DNA of 16,925 bases. Source: an uncultured Prevotellaceae bacterium. Lineage in GTDB: Bacteria > Bacteroidota > Bacteroidia > Bacteroidales > Muribaculaceae. The DNA is taken from contig CAMFSS010000012.1 of assembly GCA_945983195.1 (NCBI GenBank), positions 1 through 16,925 of the forward strand. Reading direction: 5' to 3'. Shown here in pieces: positions 6,962 through 13,651 of the stretch. The notes beneath the pieces are model-generated. The model made no database searches and was not told the origin of the DNA. It saw only the letters and a program-made list of their open reading frames with translations. Made by a program: the position numbers and the translations under genes. Numbering within the stretch: the first letter of the stretch is position 1; every line of letters begins with the position of its first letter.

Positions 6962-8839
6962 ATGAGATTCAACTACGATGTGATAGTGATTGGTGCCGGT
7001 CATGCCGGTTGTGAGGCTGCCTGCGCCGCTGCCCGTCTGGGCTCGGCTACGCTGCTCATAACCATGGACATGAACAAGATTGCGCAGATGAGCTGCAATC
7101 CTGCTGTGGGCGGCATCGCAAAGGGTCAGATTGTGAGGGAAATCGACGCCTTGGGCGGACAGATGGGTATTGTCACCGACAGGGCTTCAATTCAATTCCG
7201 CATGCTCAACCGCTCAAAAGGTCCGGCAATGTGGAGTCCTCGTGCGCAAGCCGACCGTATGCGCTTCATGGAGGAGTGGCGCAAGGTTATTGAGAACACT
7301 CCAAACCTCTATATGTGGCAGGACAGTGCCACCGGATTTACCGTCGACGACGGTGCAGTGACCGGTGTAACCACTGCCATGGGCGTGACGTTTACCGCCA
7401 AGGCTGTGGTGCTCACTGCCGGTACTTTCCTCAATGGACTGATGCACATTGGGCGTGTGCAGATAGGCGGCGGCCGTGTGTCGGAACCTGCCGCTCACGG
7501 CATAACCGAGCAGCTAAAGGCTATGGGATTTACTACCGACCGCATGAAGACCGGCACTCCCGTGCGCCTCGATGCACGCACAATCGACTTTACCAAAGCT
7601 ACGATACAGCATGGCGACGACGATTTCCACGGTTTTTCCTATCTGCCCGGCGTGAAGCGTGTGCTAAAGCAACGCCCGTGCTGGATTATCAGCACCAATC
7701 GCGAAGTGCACGACATTCTGCGTGCCGGGCTGCCCGATTCGCCGCTCTACAACGGACAGATTCGCAGCATCGGCCCGCGCTACTGCCCGAGCATCGAGAC
7801 CAAAATTGTGACTTTTGCCGACAAAGACGAGCATCAGCTCTTCCTTGAGCCGGAAGGTGAAACCACGAATGAGTTCTATCTGAACGGATTCTCTTCGTCG
7901 CTTCCCATTGATGTGCAATTTGAGGCTCTGCGGCGCATCCCCGCACTGCGTGATGTGCAGATCTACCGCCCCGGATATGCAATAGAATACGACTTTTTCG
8001 ACCCCACACAGCTCAGCCATACGCTCGAAACAAAGCGTGTGCGCAATCTTTTCTTCGCCGGACAGGTGAATGGCACCACTGGCTACGAAGAGGCGGCAGG
8101 ACAGGGCTTGGTGGCTGGAATCAACGCTCACCTGAAGTGCGTGGGCGGCGAGCCGTTCACGCTGGGGCGCAATGAGGCTTACATAGGTGTGCTGATTGAC
8201 GACCTTGTGACAAAGGGTGTAGATGAGCCTTACCGCATGTTCACATCGCGTGCCGAATACCGCATATTGCTACGTCAGGACGATGCCGATATGCGTCTCA
8301 CTGAGCGTGCCTATCGTTTGGGACTTGCCACAGAGGAACGCTATCGGGCGATGTGCTCGAAGCGCGAAAAACGCGATGAAATCGTCGATTTCGTGCGTAA
8401 ATTCTCGGTGAAGACGGCTATTATCAATCCGCGAATCCATGAGATTGGCATAGAGCCGCTCAAGCAGGGCGTAAAGTTGCGCGATCTTGTGCTGCGTCCG
8501 CAGCTCGACCTCACCAAACTTGCCACTGTGATTGCGCCTCTCCGCGAATTAATCGAGGAAATCGACTCGGAGCGACGCGATGAAATCGTGGAAGCAGCCG
8601 AAATTCTCATCAAGTATGAGGGCTACATTGAGCGCGAGCGCGTGATTGCCGACAAAATATCACGCCTCGAAAGCATCAGAATAAAGGGAAAATTCGATTA
8701 TAGCACGTTGCATGCGCTCTCAACCGAGGCGCGCCAAAAGCTGCAACGTATCGACCCCGACACCATTGCCCAGGCTTCGAGAATCCCAGGCATATCGCCA
8801 AGCGATATCAATATTCTGCTTCTTTTGCTCGGCAGGTAG
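6962..8839 (+). CDS. mnmG: tRNA uridine-5-carboxymethylaminomethyl modification enzyme MnmG (GidA)
   Basis: The 625-residue FAD-dependent protein has the normal length for MnmG. With MnmE it adds the carboxymethylaminomethyl group to U34 of certain tRNAs, supporting correct wobble decoding in the cytoplasm. The N-terminal Rossmann motif IGAGHAGCEAA lies at 10-20. It is followed by the hallmark SCNPAVGGIAKGQIVRE at 44-60, then TAGTFLNGLMHIG, MKTGTPVRLDARTIDF, CPSIETKIVTFADKDEHQLF and GQVNGTTGYEEAAGQG. The C-terminal helical region that binds MnmE ends in GISPSDINILLLLLGR. It follows ybeY by 35 bp and ends in TAG 35 bp before a parS site. In many bacteria gidA/mnmG lies close to the replication origin and parAB, which fits the parS sites here. 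No lesions or unusual codon use were seen. Confidence 0.98.
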   Translation: MRFNYDVIVIGAGHAGCEAACAAARLGSATLLITMDMNKIAQMSCNPAVGGIAKGQIVREIDALGGQMGIVTDRASIQFRMLNRSKGPAMWSPRAQADRMRFMEEWRKVIENTPNLYMWQDSATGFTVDDGAVTGVTTAMGVTFTAKAVVLTAGTFLNGLMHIGRVQIGGGRVSEPAAHGITEQLKAMGFTTDRMKTGTPVRLDARTIDFTKATIQHGDDDFHGFSYLPGVKRVLKQRPCWIISTNREVHDILRAGLPDSPLYNGQIRSIGPRYCPSIETKIVTFADKDEHQLFLEPEGETTNEFYLNGFSSSLPIDVQFEALRRIPALRDVQIYRPGYAIEYDFFDPTQLSHTLETKRVRNLFFAGQVNGTTGYEEAAGQGLVAGINAHLKCVGGEPFTLGRNEAYIGVLIDDLVTKGVDEPYRMFTSRAEYRILLRQDDADMRLTERAYRLGLATEERYRAMCSKREKRDEIVDFVRKFSVKTAIINPRIHEIGIEPLKQGVKLRDLVLRPQLDLTKLATVIAPLRELIEEIDSERRDEIVEAAEILIKYEGYIERERVIADKISRLESIRIKGKFDYSTLHALSTEARQKLQRIDPDTIAQASRIPGISPSDINILLLLLGR

Positions 8840-8873
8840 CTGATTTTCTCGATGAAATGGAGTGAGTTGGCTG

Positions 8874-8889
8874 TGTTTCACGTGAAACA
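8874..8889. promoter_or_regulatory. parS: parS site 1 (ParB-binding centromere sequence), intergenic
   Basis: TGTTTCACGTGAAACA is a perfect 16-bp palindrome identical to the widely conserved chromosomal parS consensus. ParB (Spo0J) dimers bind this site and spread as a CTP-dependent clamp to segregate the origin region. The site lies 35 bp after the mnmG stop and 95 bp before apt. A second perfect copy occurs in uvrC at 11305-11320. Chance occurrence of a given 16-mer is negligible in a 17-kb window. Confidence 0.92.
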
Positions 8890-8895
8890 ATTGAA

Positions 8896-8949
8896 TCTAA
8901 TGGGTCTAATAGGTCCAATTAGTCTAATTAGTCGAATTAGTCTTATAAA
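8896..8949 (+). repeat. AT-rich 9-bp tandem array (GTC-N6 type) upstream of apt
   Basis: Six degenerate 9-mers run head to tail: TCTAATGGG, TCTAATAGG, TCCAATTAG, TCTAATTAG, TCGAATTAG and TCTTATAAA. Put differently, GTC recurs at 8904, 8913, 8922, 8931 and 8940, exactly every 9 nt. The array starts 7 bp after parS site 1 and ends 35 bp before the apt start codon. CTAATAGGTCCAATTAG inside it is a near palindrome. I cannot assign it to a named repeat family. Confidence 0.75.
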
Positions 8950-8984
8950 AGAGAATTAAATTTTAGAAACAAAAATATCAGATT

Positions 8985-9518
8985 ATGGAATTAGAGAAAG
9001 AAAACTTGCTTAAGAGCGTCATTCGCGACATTCCCGATTTCCCGGTTAAGGGAATCCTTTTTCGCGACCTTACCACAGCTTTCAAGAACCCGGAGGCTCT
9101 GCACATCATGTGCGAGGAGCTGAAGAAGATTTATGCCGATAAAGGCGTTACGAAGGTGGTGGGAATTGAATCGCGCGGTTTCATTGCCGGCGCAATTCTT
9201 GCACACGACCTGAACGCCGGATTTGTGCCTGTGCGCAAGCCCGGAAAGCTACCTGCCGACACCATCAAGCAGTCGTACACCAAGGAGTATGGAGTTGACA
9301 CCATCGAGATTCACAGCGATGCAATCGACGAAAACGACATCGTGGTGCTTCACGACGACCTTCTTGCCACCGGTGGAACTATGGCTGCCGCCTACGAACT
9401 GGTGAAAAGCATGAATCCCAAGAAAATCTACATCAATTTCCTTGTGGAGCTTTCGGAACTCAATGGACGTGCCGCTTTCCCTGCCGACGTTGAAGTGACT
9501 TCACTCGTCACCTATTAA
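8985..9518 (+). CDS. apt: Adenine phosphoribosyltransferase
   Basis: The 177-residue cytoplasmic enzyme condenses adenine with PRPP to form AMP in purine salvage. The PRPP-binding motif VVLHDDLLATGGT is at residues 120-132, with the paired acidic residues and the TGGT loop. The N-terminal IRDIPDFPVKGILFRDLT (13-30) and GIESRGFIAGA (60-70) are characteristic of Apt rather than of other phosphoribosyltransferases. Length equals the family norm. Start ATG 8985 follows an A-rich stretch without a Shine-Dalgarno site, as is usual in Bacteroidota. The gene is bracketed by two 9-nt-period GTC arrays, one on each side, and follows parS site 1. No good -7 box was found immediately upstream, so it may be read from the mnmG transcript. 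Confidence 0.97.
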   Translation: MELEKENLLKSVIRDIPDFPVKGILFRDLTTAFKNPEALHIMCEELKKIYADKGVTKVVGIESRGFIAGAILAHDLNAGFVPVRKPGKLPADTIKQSYTKEYGVDTIEIHSDAIDENDIVVLHDDLLATGGTMAAAYELVKSMNPKKIYINFLVELSELNGRAAFPADVEVTSLVTY

Positions 9519-9559
9519 GCGCACGCTTTTCTGCTGTTAAGTTAAGAGATTGGTCTATT

Positions 9560-9602
9560 GTCGGACGGGTCGGGCTTGTCAGGCGAGTCCTGCCCGTCCG
9601 AC
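9560..9602 (+). repeat. GC-rich 9-nt-period GTC array forming a hairpin between apt and uvrC
   Basis: GTC recurs at 9560, 9569, 9578, 9587 and 9596: five units of GTCGGACGG, GTCGGGCTT, GTCAGGCGA, GTCCTGCCC and GTCCGACCG. The outer arms GTCGGACGGG (9560-9569) and CCCGTCCGAC (9593-9602) pair perfectly over 10 bp, and CAGG/CCTG inside can form a second short stem. There is no T-run after it, so a simple Rho-independent terminator is unlikely. It sits 41 bp after the apt stop and 35 bp before uvrC. Confidence 0.75.
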
Positions 9603-9637
9603 CGTTATAAACACTCCTACCCCACTAAAAAACTTCG

Positions 9638-11476
9638 ATGAATACACGAGAAGACTTGAAAGAGAAAGTGGCTATGCTCCCCGATTCCCCCGGCGTGTAC
9701 CTCTATTACGATAAAGAAGGTACGGTCATCTATGTGGGAAAGGCGAAGAATCTGCACCGCAGGGTGAGCAGCTACTTCAACCGTGTTCACTCTGTGGCAC
9801 GCACCAATGTGCTTGTACGCAATATCTGCGACCTGCGCTACACTGTGGTGGGGAGCGAGGAGGATGCCCTGCACCTTGAGAACAGCCTCATAAAGCAGTA
9901 TAAGCCGCGCTACAATGTGCTGCTGAAGGACGACAAGTCGTATCCCTGGATTTGCGTCACCAAGGAGCCTTATCCGCGCGTTTTCCTTACACGCAAGACT
10001 CCCGACCGTGGCGGAAAATACTATGGCCCCTACTCCAATGTGCAGATGGCGCGCACGGTGCTCGAACTTCTCCGCGAAATATATCCTATCCGCACTTGTG
10101 CACACGTAATCACCGATGAAACCGTGGCGCGAGGCCGCAACCGCATCTGTTTGCAATATCACATCAAGAATTGCCTCGGCTGCTGCGAGGGGCGTATCTC
10201 CAAGGAGGATTATGCCAAATTCATCGATGAAATCAGGCAAATCCTCAATGGCGACATCCAGCAGTTATGCGACTACCTCAAAGATGAAATGAACCGGCTC
10301 GCTGCCGAGCTGCGCTTTGAGGAGGCACAGGCGGTGAAGGAGAAGTATCTGCTTGTGGAAAAATACAAGGCAAAATCAATTATAGTGAGTGCACAGATTC
10401 ACGACCTCGATGTGTATTCGGTTGCAAGCGACGACGACAGCTACTATGTGAACCATCTTCACATCAACAAGGGCGCAATTGTGCAGTGTCTCACTCTGGA
10501 ATATCGCAGAAAGCTCGATGAAACCGTGGAGGAGGTGCTGTCGCTTGCCATAGCTGAAATTAACAATAAGTTTGCCCGCCGCGTTAAGGAGATTGTGGTG
10601 CCCGTCATGCCCGACTCCGACTTCGAAGGTGTGACTTTCACCGTACCTCAGCGTGGCGACAAGAGCAAGCTCCTCGACATATCGCTCAGGAATGCCAAGC
10701 AGTTTATGCTCGACAAGCTGAAGCATGCAGAGAAGCTCAATCCTGAGCAGCGTGTGATGCGCACTCTCACCACTATGCAGCGCGATTTCCGCCTCAAGGA
10801 GCTTCCACGGCACATTGAGTGCTTCGACAACTCCAATATTCAGGGCACAAACCCTGTGGCTTCGTGCGTGGTGTTCAAGAATGCCAGGCCTTCAAAGCGC
10901 GACTATCGGCACTTCAACATCAAGACGGTAGTTGGCCCTGATGATTTTGCTTCGATGAAAGAGGTGCTCACTCGCCGCTACACGCGTCTGATGAACGAGG
11001 GCGAGCCTCTGCCCCAGCTCGTGATTGTAGATGGTGGAAAGGGGCAGCTAAGTGCGGCGGTGGAGGCGTTCGACGAAATTGGTGTCCGTGGAAAAATAGC
11101 TCTCGTAGGCATTGCAAAGCGACTGGAGGAAATTTATTTTCCGGGCGATTCAGTTCCACTCTATATCGACAAGAACAGCGAGTCGCTTCGCGTTGTGCAG
11201 CATCTGCGCGACGAGGCACACCGCTTCGGCATCACTCACCACCGCAACCGCCGCAGCAAAGGGCAAACGCACTCTTTGCTCGATGACATAAAAGGCATAG
11301 GCAGTGTTTCACGTGAAACACTGCTGCGGCATTTCCGTAGCTTAAAGCGCGTTAAGGACGCATCCATCGAGGAAATTGCCAATGTGATGGGTCCGGCAAA
11401 AGCCCGGTTAATCTACGATGCTTTGCATGCAGATTCCTCGATGGATTCGTCGGCAGATAACGGTTTCATCGAATAA
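9638..11476 (+). CDS. uvrC: UvrABC excinuclease subunit C
   Basis: The 612-residue protein makes both incisions around DNA lesions in nucleotide excision repair after UvrA/UvrB loading. The GIY-YIG domain occupies about 15-95 (SPGVYLYY at 18-24, IYVGKAKNL at 31-39, catalytic-type Glu81). A Cys cluster follows (C154, C171, C179, C182, C183), then the UVR helix pair (about 205-240) that contacts UvrB. The RNase H-like nuclease shows ECFDNSN (D397), IVDGGKGQ (D465) and ITHHRNRR (H535). The C-terminal helix-hairpin-helix pair spans about 545-597. Codons for residues 556-561 (S-V-S-R-E-T) coincide with a perfect parS site, so part of the first hairpin is spelled by a ParB operator. dtd begins 30 bp downstream. 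Start ATG 9638 gives the normal family N-terminus. Confidence 0.98.
   Translation: MNTREDLKEKVAMLPDSPGVYLYYDKEGTVIYVGKAKNLHRRVSSYFNRVHSVARTNVLVRNICDLRYTVVGSEEDALHLENSLIKQYKPRYNVLLKDDKSYPWICVTKEPYPRVFLTRKTPDRGGKYYGPYSNVQMARTVLELLREIYPIRTCAHVITDETVARGRNRICLQYHIKNCLGCCEGRISKEDYAKFIDEIRQILNGDIQQLCDYLKDEMNRLAAELRFEEAQAVKEKYLLVEKYKAKSIIVSAQIHDLDVYSVASDDDSYYVNHLHINKGAIVQCLTLEYRRKLDETVEEVLSLAIAEINNKFARRVKEIVVPVMPDSDFEGVTFTVPQRGDKSKLLDISLRNAKQFMLDKLKHAEKLNPEQRVMRTLTTMQRDFRLKELPRHIECFDNSNIQGTNPVASCVVFKNARPSKRDYRHFNIKTVVGPDDFASMKEVLTRRYTRLMNEGEPLPQLVIVDGGKGQLSAAVEAFDEIGVRGKIALVGIAKRLEEIYFPGDSVPLYIDKNSESLRVVQHLRDEAHRFGITHHRNRRSKGQTHSLLDDIKGIGSVSRETLLRHFRSLKRVKDASIEEIANVMGPAKARLIYDALHADSSMDSSADNGFIE
11305..11320. 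promoter_or_regulatory. parS: parS site 2, inside the uvrC coding sequence
   Basis: A second perfect TGTTTCACGTGAAACA, 2,431 bp from site 1. Here the dyad extends by GCAG on the left and CTGC on the right, giving a perfect 24-bp palindrome at 11301-11324. It is read in uvrC as agT-gtt-tca-cgt-gaa-aca (residues 556-561). parS sites inside genes are known elsewhere, for example within Bacillus subtilis spo0J. Confidence 0.92.
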
Positions 11477-11506
11477 TTTCAACTTATAAAATAATAGGAT
11501 TAATCA

Positions 11507-11959
11507 ATGAAAATAGTAATTCAGCGCGTCGGCCATGCCTCAGTGAGTGTTGGCGGCGAATTAATCAGCAAAATCGGTCACGGACTGATGATTCTTGTGG
11601 GTGTTGTCGAGAGTGACACTCGCGAAGATATGGAATGGCTTGCCCAGAAAGCTGCCAATATGCGCATTTTCGACGATGAACAGGGTGTTATGAACCGCTC
11701 GGTTATCGACGTTGACGGTGAGATTCTCGCCGTAAGCCAGTTTACACTTGCAGCTTCAACCAAGAAGGGCAACCGCCCCAGCTACATTCATGCAGCCGGG
11801 CACGAACTCGCCGTGCCGCTCTATGATGCCTTTTGCGACCGCATAGCCGAACTCACCGGCAAGCCCACTATGAAAGGCATATTCGGTGCCAATATGCAGG
11901 TGGAGCTAATCAACGACGGTCCGGTCACAATTATTGTAGATTCAAAATTAAAAGTGTAA
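11507..11959 (+). CDS. dtd: D-aminoacyl-tRNA deacylase
   Basis: The 150-residue cytoplasmic enzyme hydrolyses D-aminoacyl-tRNA (and glycyl-tRNA-Ala mischarges), recycling tRNA and keeping D-amino acids out of proteins. The two hallmark motifs are present: SQFTL at 77-81, whose Ser and Thr line the active site, and the cis-proline motif NDGPVT at 136-141 (G138-P139). The opening MKIVIQRVGHASVSVGG and FGANMQVELINDGPVT are close to the family consensus, and length is typical. It lies 30 bp after uvrC and 94 bp before the MazG-like gene, all on the plus strand. No separate promoter is evident. Confidence 0.97.
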   Translation: MKIVIQRVGHASVSVGGELISKIGHGLMILVGVVESDTREDMEWLAQKAANMRIFDDEQGVMNRSVIDVDGEILAVSQFTLAASTKKGNRPSYIHAAGHELAVPLYDAFCDRIAELTGKPTMKGIFGANMQVELINDGPVTIIVDSKLKV

Positions 11960-12053
11960 ATTTGCATTATTCAAGCCGGTATGCCCTACCCTGCCTTTAT
12001 GGCGAACGGTGTGCAGTCGGCAAAACACGTTACACAGAAAACTACCGATTACT

Positions 12054-12413
12054 ATGACTATTGATGAAGCTCAGAAAATGGTTGATGACTGGATTCACAC
12101 CTACGGGGTGCGATACTTCAGTGAACTCACCAACATGGCCATCCTCACAGAGGAGGTGGGCGAGCTTGCCCGTGTCATGGCGCGTCGCTTTGGTGACCAG
12201 TCGTTCAAGAAAGGGGAGAATCCCGATGCCCTGCCCGAGGAGCTTGCCGATGTGCTGTGGGTGCTGATTTGCATCGCCAACCAGACCGGCGTGAATCTCA
12301 CCGAGGCTCTGAAGCGCAGTTTTGAGAAAAAAACGAGCCGAGATGCAAATAGGCATCTAAACAACCAAAAATTGCAGCCCCATGCCGTGCAGCCCGAAAA
12401 TGACTCAAAATAG
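12054..12413 (+). CDS. MazG-like nucleotide pyrophosphohydrolase
   Basis: The 119-residue product carries the all-alpha NTP pyrophosphohydrolase metal-binding signature: EEVGE at 33-37 and EELAD at 62-66, that is EExxE with a 25-residue gap to ExxD. Short single-domain MazG-type enzymes hydrolyse canonical or damaged NTPs to NMP and pyrophosphate as a house-cleaning function; the preferred nucleotide cannot be told here. The ATG at 12054 (MTIDEAQKMVDDW) was chosen over an upstream in-frame ATG at 12009 because the extra residues resemble nothing in the family. The C-terminal tail (about 93-119) is polar and probably disordered. The stop TAG overlaps the left arm of a terminator hairpin. Confidence 0.9.
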   Translation: MTIDEAQKMVDDWIHTYGVRYFSELTNMAILTEEVGELARVMARRFGDQSFKKGENPDALPEELADVLWVLICIANQTGVNLTEALKRSFEKKTSRDANRHLNNQKLQPHAVQPENDSK

Positions 12414-12441
12414 CCTCTTGAAGCTATTGTGAGGCCGTTTT
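12413..12441 (+). terminator. Candidate Rho-independent terminator after the MazG-like gene
   Basis: GCCTC (12413-12417) and GAGGC (12431-12435) form a stem with a 13-nt loop, followed by CGTTTTTG. The left arm begins at the last base of the TAG stop codon. The stem is short but GC-rich and the T-run is correctly placed. It would separate the ybeY-to-mazG transcript from deoC. Confidence 0.5.
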
Positions 12442-12579
12442 TGCCGCTTCGGAACACGCGGCTTAACGCCGTGAGAATTGAAAATTTGCGATTTCTCGGG
12501 CGATTACACGTGTTTTCAGAATTATCAAAGCTTGAATTTATCAACAAAAAATAACATAACTCAAAAAATTATCACACAC

Positions 12580-13473
12580 ATGGAAGAAACTCCCAACAAG
12601 TACACACAGGCCATAAAGGAGAGCACAGTGTGCACCGACGATGCACAGGTGAAAGCCGAAGTGGCAAAGCTGCTCGCCGAGCACGTTGCCGAGAACCGCA
12701 AGCAGGAGGTGTATCAGTTTATGCTCAATTGCATCGACCTCACCACCCTCAGTTCTACTGACTCCGAAAAATCTGTGGCTGCATTCACCCAAAAGGTGAA
12801 CGACTTTGAAAACAACTATCCACAACTGAAAAACGTGGCTGCCATTTGTGTCTACTCCAATTTCGCCGGAGTGGTGCGCTCGGCTCTCGAAGTGAGCGAG
12901 GTGAATGTGGCAGTGTGCTCAGCCAATTTTCCATCGTCGCAGGCCCGCCTCGAAGTGAAGTGCGCCGAGACGGCTCTTGCCGTTGCCGACGGAGCCAACG
13001 AGGTAGACATCGTGTTCCCGCTCGGATACTTCATGGACGAGAGCTACGAGGAGATTGCCGACGAGATTTCGGAGATTAAGGAATCGGCAGGCGATGCCCG
13101 CCTGAAGGTGATTCTCGAAACCGGTGCGCTCAAGACTGCCGAAAACATCAAGAAGGCTTCGATTCTCTCGATGTACTCCGGCGCCGACTTCATAAAGACT
13201 TCTACCGGAAAAATCTACGATGGTGCTACTCCTGAGGCTGCATACGTGATGTGCCGCTGCATCAAGGAGTATTATGAGAAGCACGGTGTGATGATTGGAT
13301 TCAAGGCTTCGGGCGGTGTACGCACCACCGAGGATGCTCTCATCTACTACACAATCGTGAAGGAGGTGCTTGGCGAGGAATGGCTCACCAACCGCTATTT
13401 CCGTATCGGCGCATCGAGCCTTGGCAACAATCTGCTCGCTGACATTCTCGGAACTCCGACAAAGGCATTTTAA
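12580..13473 (+). CDS. deoC: Deoxyribose-phosphate aldolase
   Basis: The 297-residue class I aldolase cleaves 2-deoxyribose-5-phosphate to glyceraldehyde-3-phosphate and acetaldehyde in deoxynucleoside catabolism. Key sites are visible: ANEVDIVFP with D143, ADFIKTSTGK with Schiff-base K206, and GFKASGGVRT with K242; the 36-residue spacing of the lysines matches the family. KVILETGAL (176-184) is a further barrel motif. It is longer than the roughly 250-residue E. coli enzyme because of an N-terminal helical extension. The ATG at 12580 was preferred to an upstream TTG frame start at 12478. The preceding terminator suggests its own promoter, but I found no clean TAnnTTTG box between 12442 and 12579. 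It is the last gene of the plus-strand housekeeping block. Confidence 0.96.
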   Translation: MEETPNKYTQAIKESTVCTDDAQVKAEVAKLLAEHVAENRKQEVYQFMLNCIDLTTLSSTDSEKSVAAFTQKVNDFENNYPQLKNVAAICVYSNFAGVVRSALEVSEVNVAVCSANFPSSQARLEVKCAETALAVADGANEVDIVFPLGYFMDESYEEIADEISEIKESAGDARLKVILETGALKTAENIKKASILSMYSGADFIKTSTGKIYDGATPEAAYVMCRCIKEYYEKHGVMIGFKASGGVRTTEDALIYYTIVKEVLGEEWLTNRYFRIGASSLGNNLLADILGTPTKAF

Positions 13474-13582
13474 GCCTCATTTTCGGCACTCGATGCGTTG
13501 TGTGAAGCCAACTGCCATGCCGCCCGAGAAAATGCAATACGGGCAGGAAGAAACACTTCTGCGCCTGCCGTGATTGAAAACG

Positions 13583-13625
13583 AGTCACCCCTGCTGCACC
13601 GAATGTGCGGCAGGGGTGACTTTTG
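13583..13625. terminator. Strong bidirectional terminator hairpin between deoC and GH43
   Basis: GTCACCCCTGC (13584-13594) and GCAGGGGTGAC (13610-13620) pair perfectly over 11 bp, extendable by A-T at 13583/13621. Inside, GCAC (13596-13599) pairs with GTGC (13605-13608). TTTT follows on the plus strand, and CGTTTTC follows on the minus strand, so it can end both the deoC and the GH43 transcripts, which converge here. Confidence 0.85.
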
Positions 13626-13651
13626 CAGCAAGGCTGTTGCCGTGGTGTCAA

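Noticed and set aside
8896..8949. CRISPR array
   Set aside because: The units are 9 bp with no spacers of uniform length and no cas genes, so this is a short tandem array.
12502..12512. CACGTG-containing sequence in the deoC leader as a third parS
   Set aside because: It reads ACACGTGT with no matching TTTC/GAAA flanks, so it differs from the parS consensus at several positions.
13385..13651. 88-codon minus-strand frame downstream of GH43
   Set aside because: It overlaps the 3' end of deoC and runs through the strong terminator hairpin, and its translation has no recognisable features.
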